Assembly (NCBI RefSeq): GCF_003265705.1
Contig: NW_020312966.1
Location: forward strand, 21,079,436-21,143,435
From: Callorhinus ursinus
Lineage: Eukaryota; Chordata; Mammalia; Carnivora; Otariidae
Length of the DNA: 64,000 nt
Direction: 5' to 3'
The notes beneath the pieces are model-generated. The model searched no databases. It saw only the letters and a list, made by a program, of their open reading frames with translations, and was not told the DNA's origin. Shown here in pieces: positions 11,825 through 23,254 of the stretch (position 1 is its first letter; each line of letters begins with the position of its first letter). Made by a program: the position numbers and the translations under genes.

Positions 11825-12135
11825 TGTATTTATTTAGGATGTACTTCATGTCTAGCCCCGCGCTTGGGATTGTGAAGTCTGCAGGAATTTACGTCACTTG
11901 GGATCCTTGCCCTCTTCATCATCATCACCGCCAAGGTCATCAGCCCAGGCCCTGTGTAATGAAATGTGTGTCAGGCTCTTTAAATGTGTTACTTTGTTGA
12001 ATGTTAGCAAATCCCCTGCACAGGAGCTACTGCCCATTTTGCAAATAGGAAAACTCACGTTCAAAGAGATGAAGAAGCTGGCCCACGGTCTGTTACCGGT
12101 GTCAGAGCAGAAAGGAAGGGCCCACGTGTGACCAC
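11825..12135 (-). repeat. L2/MIR fragments, antisense
   Basis: The left part (to about 11905) recalls an antisense L2 end ('catgtatttatttaggatgt'). The right part is an antisense MIR core: 'cccattttgcaaataggaaa' and 'aagaagctggcccacggtct'. Boundaries are approximate. Confidence 0.6.
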
Positions 12136-12448
12136 ACCTCCCTCTCAAGGTATCCTGCCGAATGTCTGTGCCTAAGCATATGAATATGTGTGGTTTTATG
12201 AAACATGAATTGTTGAATTCGGGGCAATTACAGGGGCTTCTGGGCCATTTGCTGGACCGGTTTTCCTAACTAGAATAAAGACCAAGAAGACAGAGTCAAC
12301 ATTCTCCATTTGCATCCTATTGTTCAGTTAACAGAAATCCAAATCAGGTGGTCAGAATCTCAGACAATCCTCATGGCCCAAATAATCAACACAACCATCT
12401 TAAACTTAAAACCCCAAATTTTATACTTCAATATCTATAAATCTTATT
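12136..12448. other. Single-copy noncoding stretch
   Basis: AT-rich sequence with no recognised repeat or coding signal. Confidence 0.5.
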
Positions 12449-12465
12449 AGAATTCACTGAGGTTT

Positions 12466-12650
12466 AAAAAAAAAAGATTTGAGAGAGAGAGAGAGAAAAG
12501 CAGGAGGGGCAGAGGGAGAGAGAGAATCTCAAGCAGGATCCACGCTCAGCATGGAGCCCCAAGTGGGGCTCAGACTCACGACCCTGAGATCATGACCTGA
12601 GCCGAAATCAAGAGTCGGACACTTAACTGACTGAGCCACCCAGGCACCCC
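12466..12650 (-). mobile_element. SINEC, antisense, with TSD
   Basis: The complement of the CanSINE body and head ends in 'gagccacccaggcacccc'. Target duplications are at 12449-12465 and 12651-12667, with three mismatches in 17, so this is an older insertion. Confidence 0.96.
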
Positions 12651-12667
12651 AGAACTTACTGAGTTTT

Positions 12668-12999
12668 TTAATAATCTCCATTAACTCTTGTTAGTTTTAG
12701 TTCTCAATTATCTTGAGGAACTTTTAGTTCAAAGCCAAGCAGAAATTTATTTTTTCACCAAACATTTTAGATACTTTCTCCAACAATTTCCACATGACCA
12801 TATTATCAGTATGTGTGACAGCTTTTTTTAAGTCATTTTGAAAGTCGCCTCTAGAGCTTTAAAATTCTTTTAATGTGCACATATATTAAAGGCAAGGGAC
12901 AAATCTTTTGTTCTTCCAAAGGCACTTCTTAACGAAGTACACCTACAATCATTTTCTTTGTATCTTGGCTAAAATTTGAGGGACCTAAAAAAATTTTTT
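12668..12999. other. Single-copy AT-rich stretch
   Basis: No recognised repeat or coding signal. Confidence 0.45.
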
Positions 13000-14080
13000 A
13001 AAGGATATACTTCACATAACCATTAGTCACCCTTTAAAATATACAATTCACTGGTTTTTAGCATAGTCACAAATTCGGGCGACCATCACATTTTTGCTAT
13101 CCCAAAAAATAATGCTAACCCATTAACAATCACTCCCCACCTCCCTTCCGCTTGACCTTTGGCAACCGCTAATCTACTTTCTGTCACTATAGATTTGCCT
13201 ATTCTGGACATTTCTTAAAAATGGAACTATATAATATGTGGCCTTTTGTGTCTGGGTTTTTTTTCCTGGACCATGATGTTCTCAAGGTTCATCCATAATA
13301 TTTCATTGTGTGCATATATCACATTTTGTTTATACATTTATCAGTTCGTTTTTACTTTCTGACTATTTTAATACTGCTACGAACACTCTTGTATAAGTTT
13401 TTGTGTGGAAATACATTTTCAGTTCTCTTGGATGGATACTTAGGAATGAAACTGGTTGGTTTATATGGTAACCACATTTACTGTTTTGAAGACCTGCCAC
13501 ACTGTGGTGATTTGTGCAGTAGCTGTACCAGTTCACATTCCCACCAATAAGGTATGAGGGTCTGATTTTTCTACATCCTCCTTAAGACTCGTCATTCTCT
13601 TTTCTATGTTAGTTTTTAACTACAGTCATCACAGTGGGTGTGAGGTGTTCTCTCACTGTGGTTTTGATTTGCATTTCCCTGATGATGAGTGATATGAGCA
13701 CCTTTGCACATGCTTGCTAGCCGTTGTATATCTTCTTTGGAGAAATGTCTATTCAGGTCCTTTGCCCGTAATTAAACTGGGTTCTCTGTCTTTTTATTGT
13801 TGAGTATTAAGAATTTTTTTTAATATATTCTGGATACCAGACCCTTATCTGATATGAGATTTGCAAATATTTTCTCCTGTTCTATGGATTGTCTTCACCT
13901 TCTTGGTAGAGTCCTTTGAAGCACAAAGGTTTTTAATTTTTATAAAGTCCAATTTATTTATTTGTTCTTTTGTCATTTATGCTTTTGGTATCATGTTTAA
14001 GAAACATTGCCTAGTCCCAGATCAAATACATTTTTTTATATGGTGTGAGGTAGGGTTCCAACTTCATTTTGTTTTCTATT
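13000..14080 (-). repeat. L1M LINE 3' portion, antisense, 1.1 kb
   Basis: It follows the reverse complement of an old L1 through the 3' UTR and the end of ORF2: 'caattcactggtttttagca', 'gatttgcctattctggacat', 'ttggatggatacttaggaat', 'ggttttgatttgcatttccc', 'tatattctggataccagacc', 'atggtgtgaggtagggttcc'. Many stops and indels make it a dead copy. Confidence 0.93.
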
Positions 14081-14099
14081 GCTAGAATTAAATATCTTG

Positions 14100-14605
14100 G
14101 CAGAATAGCAGAGTGATTACAAGCTCAGGCTCTAGAGTCCAACTTCTGTATTGTAAAACACTCCCTCTTCTTCAGTTACTAGTTGTGTGATCTTAAGAAA
14201 GTTCCCTAATTTTCCATGCCTCACTCCGTGCCTCTCATCTATAAAAGGAGACAGAGTAGGAACTACCTCACTCATGTGCATTAAAATCAAATTACAGGAG
14301 CACCTGGGTGGCTCAGTCAGTTATGCATCTGACTCTGGCTCAGGTCATCATCTTAGGGTCCTGGGATGGAGCCCCGCCTTGGGTTCCCCACTCAGTGGGG
14401 AGTCTGCTTGTCCCTCTCCCTCTGGCCCTCCCCCTGTTTGTGCTCTCTCTGTCTCTCTCAAATAAATAGATCTTTAAAAAAAAATAAAAGTAAAAAATAA
14501 ATAAAATCAAATTAGAGAGTTGTCATAAGAATGGAGTCGAGTCTGTGCATTTAAAGTGCTGATGCTTTGATTATTAGTTATCATCATTACTGGCTCCATG
14601 AGCAT
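14100..14605 (+). repeat. MIR, split by a SINEC insertion
   Basis: The 5' part (14100-14294) has 'tagagtccaacttctgtatt', 'ttactagttgtgtgatctta' and 'catctataaaagg'. The 3' part (14515-14605) has 'gagttgtcataagaatggag', 'aaagtgctgatgc' and the 'attattagttatcatcatta' tail. Together they give a nearly complete MIR interrupted by the SINE at 14295-14501. Confidence 0.82.
14295..14501 (+). mobile_element. SINEC inside MIR, with TSD
   Basis: The head 'ggagcacctgggtggctcag' leads to the body and an A-rich tail. The duplication 'taaaatcaaatta' lies at 14282-14294 and 14502-14514, within the MIR. Confidence 0.97.
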
Positions 14606-14845
14606 TTAGGACTGTCCCATTGTCTCCTCTAGGTGTATGTTTTCAGTAGCAGACTTGATAAGTGTCTTATCAAGAATATGCCCTAACAGATCGATTTTAA
14701 TGTACCTTGAATGTTCCAAGAGGGTTGGATGCGGGCTGAATTTGTAGTTGTCGCTTACCCCAAAAAGAAACAAAATTTTTGGCAAAAGGCATTTCCAATC
14801 TTGTATAGAACTTCACACAAATAAAGAGACGAAAGCAAGGCAAAA

Positions 14846-14945
14846 AGTATTAGTTTGCTAGGGCTGCTGTAACAAAATACCACAGACCAGATGGTTTAAA
14901 CAACAGCAAATGTTTTTTCACATTTCTAGAGGCTAGAAGTTTGTC
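14846..14945 (-). mobile_element. MaLR LTR fragment (MLT1/MST-like), antisense
   Basis: 'tattagtttgctagggctgc', 'aacaaaataccacagaccag' and 'ttctagaggctagaagtt' are the reverse-complemented 3' end of an ERVL-MaLR LTR. Only about 100 bp is recognisable and the remainder is lost or diverged. Confidence 0.8.
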
Positions 14946-16240
14946 ATTAGTTTCTTCTTTTATCCTTTTTGGTATCTTCACCCCCTACACACACACCCTC
15001 CACTCCCACCCCCAGCCTCCTCTGGGGGTCAGTCCTCTCATCTAGCTAGCCTTATTTTGATCACATAGAAAATGAGACACAAAAGCCTAATGCCTGCTCA
15101 CGTGCAAGCAACTTAAAATGCTACCTGTCCATCTAATACTGGACTTCTGACCCAAGGGGAACCACCAAACTATCAACTGTGGGTTTTTGACTCCCAACAG
15201 GAAGAAGCTGTGGAAACCCATCCGTATCCATTAACAAGCACGCCAGCCCTGATTTGAGTGTCAGCACCCGGCCAAGAGAGTGATCCTCGGCTACCAGCTG
15301 ACCCAGGGCTCCCTGCAAAACAAAGCCTCACGTTCCGGTGCTTGATGTAACCTGTCTCTGCTGGATCCCCCCACATGGCTGAGTTCTGGTAGGAACCGGA
15401 AGTTACTTCTCCCAGGGGTGGTACACAATGATACAGAAGCAAAGACAATGATTAACTCTGAAACCGATATATCTGTTGTGAAACGTAGACACTTACAACA
15501 AGCTAGTGAAGGAAATGTTTTGGAGAAAAACACATTTTTGTTAACTCTCTAATCATCTCATGTAGGCAGCTAACCGCCTTCCCAGAGCATCAGTCCTACT
15601 GAGATGAAACGTCCTTAATTCGGGTAGTTTTTGTGGAAAACATTTACCAGGAAACTTCCAGTTCACATAATGAGAAGCTTCCAGGTAATTTAGAATTACT
15701 TGTTTTCTAATGTAAACTCTGTATTCTTAAAAAAGAAAAGACAAGGGTTTAGTGTTTCCTGAGACTGGCTTCCACTAATTAATACACGGTCGCTAACTTC
15801 AACTAGGGGAGCGGGCAGGGGGTCAAAGTGTTGTCTTAGGGAGACTTTTGTCAAATGGATAATTCAAAAAAGTCATTCCTTTTGAGCTTACAGCCATTAA
15901 CTCCTCTAGTAACCAACTGTGAGAGTTATGTTGGAGCTTGTCTTGAAAATTACTTAAAAAAAAAGGAGCAGACGAGGGGCCGCTGACTTGGCTGCCAGTT
16001 TATTTACATGTCTTGAGCAAGAAGCTGCATATACTTGTTTTAAGATCTGTTTGGAATACCACTGGCACTCCCCAGCAAGCTTGTAGAACAGTCCCTCTAT
16101 GTCAGATGGCTGCAATGTGGGTCAGGCTGACAAATTGTTACGGACCCTCAATAACTCATTCCTTTTTTTTTTTTCTCTTCAGAAAAAGTAATATTCATAT
16201 ATGTGTTCTTATATATGCCATCAGTTGAGTGGATCAGATC
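14946..16240. other. Single-copy noncoding tract
   Basis: No recognised repeat. Overlapping frames on the minus strand at 15133-15533 are short, in three phases and unlike any known protein. Confidence 0.5.
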
Positions 16241-16256
16241 AAAAGGAATTCTTTTT

Positions 16257-16452
16257 TTTATTTTATTATTTTTTTAAACATTTTTTTAAGATTTTATTTG
16301 ACCAAGAGAGGGAACACAAGCAGGGGGAGTGGGAGAGGGAGAAGCAGGCTCCCCGCTGAGCAGGGAGCCCAATGTGGGGCTCGATCCCAGGACCCTGGGA
16401 TCATGACCTGAGCCGAAGGCACACGCTTAAGGACTGAGCCACCCAGGCGCCC
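16257..16452 (-). mobile_element. SINEC, antisense, with TSD
   Basis: Full-length antisense copy with a T-rich tail and 'gagccacccaggcgccc' at the right end. The duplication 'aaaaggaattctttt' / 'aaagggaattctttt' lies at 16241-16255 and 16453-16467, one mismatch. Confidence 0.97.
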
Positions 16453-16605
16453 AAAGGGAATTCTTTTAGGACAAGCTCAGAATCCAGTACCTTGTTCAGA
16501 AGGTGGCAGCCCATCAGAGTCCTGTTAGTTCGGTTGGTTCTTACTCATGTTGATGAACGTGAGGAAGGGAGAGAGAATTCCAAGGGTCACAGGAGGGAGT
16601 GGGGG

Positions 16606-17012
16606 GCATTTTCGTTTGCTGGGGCTGCTGTAACAAAGTACCACAGACTGGGTGGCTTAATGAACAGAAATTTATTGGCCGACCATTCTAGAGGCTGGTG
16701 AGTCTAAACTCAAGGTGTCACCGGGGTCGGTTCCTTCCAAGGCTGTGAGGGAGGATCTGGAGCTGGCCTCTCTCCTTAGCCCATAGGTAGCTGTTGTCTC
16801 CCCATGTTTTCCTTCGGTGAGTGTCTCTGGGTCCAAATGTCCCCCTTTTATAAGGACACCAGTCATATTGGATGACGGCCCACCCTAATGACCTCATTTT
16901 AACTTGATTTCCTCTGTAGAGACCCTGTCTTCAAATAAGGTCACATTCTAAAGTAATGGGTGTTAGGACTCCAACCTATGAATTTCAGGGGGACAAAACT
17001 CAACCCACAATC
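16606..17012 (-). mobile_element. MaLR solo LTR (MLT1/MST-like), antisense, near full length
   Basis: About 400 bp of ERVL-MaLR LTR in reverse: 'cgtttgctggggctgctgta', 'agaaatttattggccgacca', 'tataaggacaccagtcatat', 'cctaatgacctcattttaac', 'aatttcagggggacaaaact'. No internal retroviral coding region is attached, so it is a solo LTR left by recombination. Flanks share 'ggggggca' at 16601-16608 and 17013-17020, overlapping the expected short target duplication. Confidence 0.93.
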
Positions 17013-17505
17013 GGGGGGCAGAGGCATGGCATGTAGTGAAAACCCCTGTAGGAACCACACACTGCTATAAAGGCCCTGGTCCCTGGTAGCCTCGCTGATA
17101 TACTCAGTACAATGACAAACGCTTCCAGTGTCTCAAAGACAAATCTTCTAGAAGCAGTCTGATTACAGCCTCTGAGTTCTGTGAACTAACGCACAGAAGT
17201 ATCCAGTCCTTTTTGGAAAGGCTGTCCACAAAGGGTGTGAGCAGTTGAAAGACTCGGTATTTGGAAGACCATCACTTTCAGTGTCAGAGTCAGTAACTTA
17301 TATATCAATACCTCATTCACTGATTCTTCATTCTGGATAACTGAGCTTCCCGGGTTTAAAACTGTGCCGTGGCCTATTTCATTCTCATCCAGAGGGTGCC
17401 TCGAACAATGTGGCTTTAGCCTTGAATCATGAAGACAGTTCTAATGATACGTTGTTAAGATGCCATGCTTTGGCAACTGATTGATCTGCTTTCTTAAAAT
17501 TTGGA
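17013..17505. other. Single-copy noncoding stretch
   Basis: No recognised repeat or coding signal. Confidence 0.5.
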
Positions 17506-17690
17506 TTTGTTTGGGCATGTCACCTCACCTCTCTGGGTTTCTTTTTCCTCGTCTGCAACACGGCTTAATAATACCCGCCTCACAGAGTTGGAGAGTCAGA
17601 TGAGGTAATGCGGGTAAGCCCTCCGTTTGGGACGTGGCCCATAGTCAGTGCTCAAGAAATGGTAGTTTCTACCGCTTGATTATTGTATTT
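17506..17690 (+). repeat. MIR SINE
   Basis: 'gggcatgtcacctcacctct', 'ctgggtttctttttcctcgt', 'aataatacccgcctcacaga' and 'cagtgctcaagaaatggtag' follow the 3' two thirds of MIR in sense orientation. Confidence 0.78.
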
Positions 17691-18623
17691 GGTCTCATTA
17701 TACACTATAGCTGTGGATTGGAGCCAGGCCTTCAGTGTCCACAGACCAAGAGCAGGAGGGGAGGGCCATTTGTCATGGAGGGGAGTCTTCTGAGTCACAG
17801 GGAGGCTTTGTAAGCTGGGTGATGCTGAGGAGAGGGACAGGCTAGAGGCTGGTGATGTGACCCACGCTGCCAACATCCCACCCATCTCTGTAAATGGCAG
17901 CAGAAATCACAGGATCGTTGATACAACTGGATTTCCTGTGGAAGCTGGCATGACATGAAGCTTGGCACAGGCCTGGTATGGAGTACGGGGTGGAGACAGA
18001 AAGTCAGAAGGGAACAGAAACAGAGAAATCTAGGAGTAAATAAGAGCTGAAATTCACAGAGTGTTAAGCCCTGTAATCACCCACAAATAAATGAATGCGT
18101 GACTTGAGTGCAGCCTGTGTGGTTTCCGACAGGATTGTCCATTGATACAAAATCAGAAAACTCTCTGCAATCTGGTTGCTTTCAACATTCTTCAGTATAA
18201 TTAATCTTTTGCGTAATTACCAGTTTTTCCTTCATAAAGCCCAGTTTCTTGGCCTTACCTTGGATCTCCTGGTTGTTTGGCCACTGGTATTTTTATCCAT
18301 ATAACTAATCTCTCTGTGAATTTTTTTTTTTTTTTTGCCATGCAGTATATATACAGCTATGCCTCTTGCTTTCTCTGTACTTCTGGCTGTAAGTGATCAC
18401 TTTCAGTCCAGTTGGGGAGACACTGCTTAATGGAGAGGTTCACCCAGCAGACCGTTCAGCACCCTCCAAAATCTTCCTCTAAACCACGTTCCCAGCCTCC
18501 TTTACCATTATTCCTTACAACAAACCCTCTAGATAGGGCAAATGGGTGACTTACTGCTCCCTGATTTCCCATTTTCCATGTTGGTTTGTCTCCCTGGAAG
18601 AATGCTATTTATCTCCATCTCTT

Positions 18624-18626
<3 letters not shown>
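17691..18626. other. Single-copy noncoding tract
   Basis: No recognised repeat apart from a T-run at about 18320-18336. No coding signal. Confidence 0.5.

Positions 18627-18676
<50 letters not shown>
18627..18676. repeat. (CA)25 microsatellite
   Basis: Fifty uninterrupted bases of CA, the longest perfect dinucleotide repeat in the window. Likely polymorphic. Open frames crossing it encode poly-Thr-His or Cys-Val and are artefacts. Confidence 0.99.
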
Positions 18677-18677
<1 letters not shown>

Positions 18678-20093
18678 CTTCCCATTCAACACACATAGAC
18701 AAATCTGGAGTCTCCAAGGTCCAGCTCAAAAAACATCACCCCTGCCCTCCCAAGGAAAAACAGTTGCACTGGTTCTCCCATTGGCATTTTCTTCAGATGC
18801 CATCACACACCTCGTCTACTAGAATTCTCAGCTCTCTTAACTGTCTGCATGGTGAGACTATGGCTCTCCTCTCTTCGGAGCCCGGCTCACTGGCATAGAG
18901 GGGGCGGTTGGTACAGGTTTCCACGAAGGGGTAAATGAATGAGTGGAAGTGAATAGCAACAGGGAAAATCCAAAACATCAAATAACCCCAAAATAATCTA
19001 TATGTTACTTTGGAATGTATTTTATACACACATTCAGGGAACATCAAACACAAAATACAGCAAATGAAGCCAGCCTGTGCAGATCCCAGTTGGGTGGGGT
19101 GGCCTGGAAAAAGGGTGGGAATCCCAACAGGAAGGGAGGAACCTCTCCCTAGCCAGCTGCCCTTCCCTACCCTCAGTGGCTTATCTAGGAATCAGAGAGA
19201 CTCCAAATGGCTGAGAGCTCAAGGGCACATGGCTGGGTAATTAATTAACAATCATGCCTTTAGAAACGGAAGTCCTATGGAAATAATGATGCAAAAATAA
19301 TCCTCTTCCATTTTCTTCTTTAAAGATGTAAATGGCATAGTTTTAAAAAAAAATCTAAAAGGGTTTCAAGAAACGGCAGAGAGTCTAACAAGAAGATGCA
19401 CCAAAGAATCATGCAAATCCATTCAGTGTTCTAAATGCAATTATAGTGCTGACCATCAGCCCTAGAAACAAATTACAGTAGCTAATGACAGGGGACAGCA
19501 ATTAGGATGTTTTCAGAAAATTACTTGGAAGCAAAACTGTCAACAAAAGACCACTCAAATATAGCTGTAAACAGCTTAAATAACAGAATAATGTGGTGAC
19601 CTCTGCCCCAAGTGACATGAAGAAGATGTAAAACACATTCAGGGTCCCGGATAACTGTCTTCCCAGTGATTACGGACATTGTTTTTAACCTCAGTCTCTG
19701 TCGGCCGTTCTAAACGTGGTGGAGAGCCAAGTGCCCTTGAACATTCTGCCGCTTGCTGAGTCTTATCCTGGTTCACTCATATATTCTGAATAATTCTCCC
19801 TTTCTCCTCTCCTTTGCATTTTTTGTTATCTTTGGCATTCGCTTTTGAAAAGCATGTGCCTCATTTGGAATGAATCCACTAAAGCAAACAACCTTAAAAC
19901 TTTCCAAACAGCCCTGTTTCGATCCACAGGCAGCCCAGACCCACGGGTGGGACACATCTCCCGGGGTTTGCAGCATTTGCAGGGATCCTGGCGGAAGAGT
20001 TTCTTGTTAGCGAGAATAGAAACTGACATTTACATATCTCCATTTTAATTCCCTGGAGACTGGTGCAGCGCACGTCTTCAATAGGCATGCAGT
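18677..20093. other. Single-copy tract with a candidate conserved element
   Basis: No recognised repeat over 1.4 kb. The part from about 19380 to 19640 is rich in homeodomain cores and includes an octamer. See the separate regulatory entry. Confidence 0.5.
19380..19640. promoter_or_regulatory. Candidate conserved enhancer-like segment
   Basis: Contains an exact POU octamer ATGCAAAT at 19411-19418 and clustered homeodomain cores ('caattatag', 'gctaatgac', 'caattaggat', 'aaattacag') in repeat-free sequence. Such clustering is usual in developmental enhancers, but conservation cannot be tested here. Confidence 0.3.
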
Positions 20094-20140
20094 GGGGGGG
20101 GGGGGGAAGGGGGGGAGGGGGGGGGGGGGGAGGAGGGTAC
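20094..20140. repeat. G-tract, low complexity
   Basis: About 40 bases that are G except for a few A bases, including runs of 13-15 G. Compatible with G-quadruplex formation on the plus strand, and a likely site of length error. Confidence 0.95.
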
Positions 20141-21138
20141 GGAGGGGAGACAAGCCTTGAGAATGAAAAATGTTCTCTTAGTGCTTCATTAGGGACAGAG
20201 CAAAATGAGGGAAAGTTCCTCTAATAAATTGTCACTTTTTTTTCCAGAAAAGCTTGAGTATAACTCCTCATTTATTGCCTGTTAAGGAAGAGTGAGCAGT
20301 TCCTTGCAGGGCTGTGTGTGTATGTGTGTGCATGTGTGCGTGTGCGTGTTAAGGCAAAACAACCAAAAAGATATTTTAAAAAGAAACCATATTAAGTGGA
20401 ATTCTTTCCAAAATGTGTATTCCACATGCTTCTATGACTAGATAGCCTCCCAAGTAGGGTAAGTGCGTTGTTATAGAGAGCTACAGTGTCATTATTAGAG
20501 CCAACTGCCATAGAAAATGCTGGAATAGAGTTATGCTTGGCACCCCATGTGAAATCATTTTCAAAATATTGTGGTCCACTTTGGGGCGGTTTTCTCTACC
20601 TCTGGACTTTATTGTCAGGCTGGCAGATGTTACTTTCTGCAACCTCATCTACTTTTCAATTTCCTGCTTCTCACATGTTGTGGACTAGAAATTCTAGCTT
20701 GTTTGAATTGTGGCAAGAATGAGCCGAGCTGCCTCTTAGTAAGTACCTGTGAATAAAGCATATGGGCTTTGACAGTCATTTTGCTTGCAAGAATTTTCAC
20801 TTTTTACTTCTACCTGTTTCCTGACCACATTCCAGAGATTTAAGCTGATTATATAAGTGGGGTATCACTGAAATTTATACAAGGTGAATTTATAGCATCT
20901 GATAGAGATTTATATGAAATGTTCAGATTACACGTAACTTTATTTCAATTCTCTGGCCCTTAATTTCGTATCTTCAGGAATATACAGTATCTTAAAATCA
21001 TTATTTTTTAAATTAATTTAATTTGTAAATTGTCTACTAACAGTACTAATATAATTCTACTTGTTATACAGAGAAAAGAAACAAACAGAAATTCTGCAAT
21101 GCTATGACCCGAACACTAACATGCTTTCCACTTGGGTA
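20141..21138. other. Single-copy stretch, AT-rich on the right
   Basis: Includes a degenerate TG repeat (20313-20349). The remainder matches nothing I recognise. The right part (20990-21138) may be decayed LINE. Confidence 0.45.
20313..20349. repeat. Degenerate (TG)n repeat
   Basis: TG dinucleotides interrupted by TA, CA and CG steps. Confidence 0.9.
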
Positions 21139-21140
21139 TA

Positions 21141-21470
21141 CAGTTGACCCTCAACAACGTAGGGGTTAGTGGCGCCAACCCCGTGCCCCCCCCGCCCAGT
21201 CAAAAATCCACCTATAACTTTTGACTCCCTAAAAACTTAACTGCTAATAGCCTACTCTAGACCAGAAGACTTACCAATAACATAGTCAATTAACACACCT
21301 TTTATGCTATATGTATTATATGCTGTATTCTTACAATAAAGTAAGCTAGAGAAAAGGAAATGTTATTAAGTCATAAGGAAGGGAAAATGCATTTACAGGG
21401 CTGTACTATAAAAAATCCATGGGCAAGTGGACCACCACAGTCCAAACTCGTATTGTTCAAGGGTCAACTG
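21141..21470. mobile_element. Tigger/MER2-type nonautonomous DNA transposon
   Basis: Terminal inverted repeats are visible: 'cagttgaccctcaacaac' at the left and 'gttcaagggtcaactg' at the right end. Both are flanked by TA (21139-21140 and 21471-21472), the target duplication of Tc1/mariner elements. The interior ('aatccacctataacttttga', 'acaataaagtaagctagaga') matches the Tigger-derived family common in placentals. It has no transposase frame. Confidence 0.92.
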
Positions 21471-21500
21471 TACTTCTTTATTTTTCCTATGCATGTTTTT

Positions 21501-21691
21501 TTTTTTTAAGATTTTATTTATTTGACAGAGAGAGACACAGTGAGAGAGGGAACACAAGCAGGGGGAGTGGGAGAGGGAGAAGCAGGCTTCCCGCCGAGCA
21601 GGGAGCCCCACGTGGGGCTCGATCCTAGGACCCTGGGATCATGACCTGAGCCAAAGGCAGACGCTTAACGACTGAGCCACCCAGGCGCCCC
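21501..21691 (-). mobile_element. SINEC, antisense, with TSD
   Basis: A clean antisense copy with T-tail, AGAGAG region and head complement. Flanks share 'tatgcatg' (21488-21495 and 21693-21700) followed by T bases. Confidence 0.97.
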
Positions 21692-21699
21692 ATATGCAT

Positions 21700-22090
21700 G
21701 CTTTTGTAAATATAGTTGTATTACCATCCTCTATACAAGTTTATATCCTGTTTTTAAAATGGGCTTTTAATGACTACAGAAGATTCCACTGAGCAGCTGT
21801 ATATATTCTTTTACTTGTTTATTTTCTTATTATTTTACATATAACTCCCAAATTACGTTTAAAACATCCCAAATTCTCCTTTCTTTGAGATAGTCAAATA
21901 CTGTTTTACTTAAACCAACCTGCCCCTCCTGAAGTGAGTTTAGTCTGTTTCCAGTTCGCTAGTGAAAAGCTTAAAATATTTTCAAATTTTTACTATTATA
22001 ACAACCCCACAATGAACATCTTCCTGAACATAGCTTTTGTTGGCTTGACTGTGATTGTCTTGGGGTTATATCCTTTGGCGTCCCAAGATG
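21700..22090 (-). repeat. Possible old L1-like LINE, antisense
   Basis: Phrases such as 'tttttaatgactacagaag', 'ttactattataacaacccc' and 'acaatgaacatcttcc' recall the antisense 3' part of an old LINE. The match is weak and by memory only. Confidence 0.4.
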
Positions 22091-22640
22091 TGGAAATACA
22101 TAGAAAAAAACTATGACAGTTCGAACCAAATTTTGGTAAAGGAAAATTCTGGATGGCTCTTGGTGGTCACAGACAAAAACTGAGAGCAACTCCGAAGCCA
22201 GTGGGCACAGATCCTGGGGATGAGCAGCATTGGGCTAGGAAAATGTGTTTCACAGCCTGCCGCCACACTTCTCAAGTGCATATACTGCTGTACAATGGTA
22301 ACGAGGGGCTCACCACATTTTAAATAAGATAATGCAAAAAGCACACGTGAACCACTGGTGAACTACGGTAGCCATTGGTGAAATGTATATCGAGGCAGCA
22401 ATACACTTGTGTTCAGGTTCAATCTCAGGAGGGAAAAAGGAAAAGAAATAGCCTGAGTGAACCCTCAGAAAAGTGTTCATCCAGAAAGGACTTCTATTGT
22501 AAGGCCAACTAGCAATTGTCTTAGACTTCTGTCTTTCCTGGACGTCATATAACTACACTGGGATGATTTGGGCAAGTAACAGAAGATCCAAATAAGAGCC
22601 TAAATGGGAAGGGGTCTATTATCTCATTTGACAAAAATCC
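22091..22640. other. Unassigned noncoding stretch
   Basis: No recognised repeat or coding signal. Confidence 0.45.
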
Positions 22641-22925
22641 ATAAGTAATAATAATGTCAACTATACTTAGTTAAGGAAATAACATGAAGAACTAAGTTCC
22701 AGGTATTATCCTATGCATTTAATGTGCATTAGCTCATTTACTTCTCTCATATAAACCTTACAATGTGTTCCCAACTTGAGATAAGGCAATGGACACATGG
22801 TGAGTTTAATAATTTACTAAAGGTTACACAAATATTAGGTGTAACCTAGTAGGTGGGAGATTCAGAACTTAAACCCAAGCCATCCAGCTCCAGATCCTAC
22901 TCTTTCAACTATTAGAGTAGGGATG
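22640..22925 (-). repeat. MIR, antisense
   Basis: Reverse MIR order: 'taataataatgtcaact', 'gcattagctcatttacttct', 'aggttacacaaatattaggt' and 'agaacttaaacccaagccat'. It is close to full length. Confidence 0.75.
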
Positions 22926-23254
22926 TTCTCAGATAGTTAAGTCTGTGATTCCATGACTTTGTAAGGGATGGAAAACACCACTTCAACCATACCAAATGAT
23001 TTACAGTGGCTGCGCCTTCTGATTACTTGCTGCATGTAGTGTACTGGTTTTAAATATTTGGTATATCACCCCCCAGACCTAGGTAATTCCCAGCTTTCTA
23101 CTTTGCTGTCTTCGTCACATGCACAGTATCTTCCTTCATGGTTGAAGGAAGCTTATTAATTTGAAGGATCACATGCAAGTTTGATGATATTCAGCAAAGA
23201 GGAGTTAAACATTTTCTTTCTCTCTTAGAATTTGTTACTATTTAACTTGGTTGT

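Noticed and set aside
16606..17012. Possible endogenous retrovirus provirus
   Set aside because: Only an isolated LTR is present, with no second LTR nearby in the same orientation and no internal coding region.
18529..18898. Frames with long Thr-His or Cys-Val repeats
   Set aside because: They are translations of the (CA)25 microsatellite.
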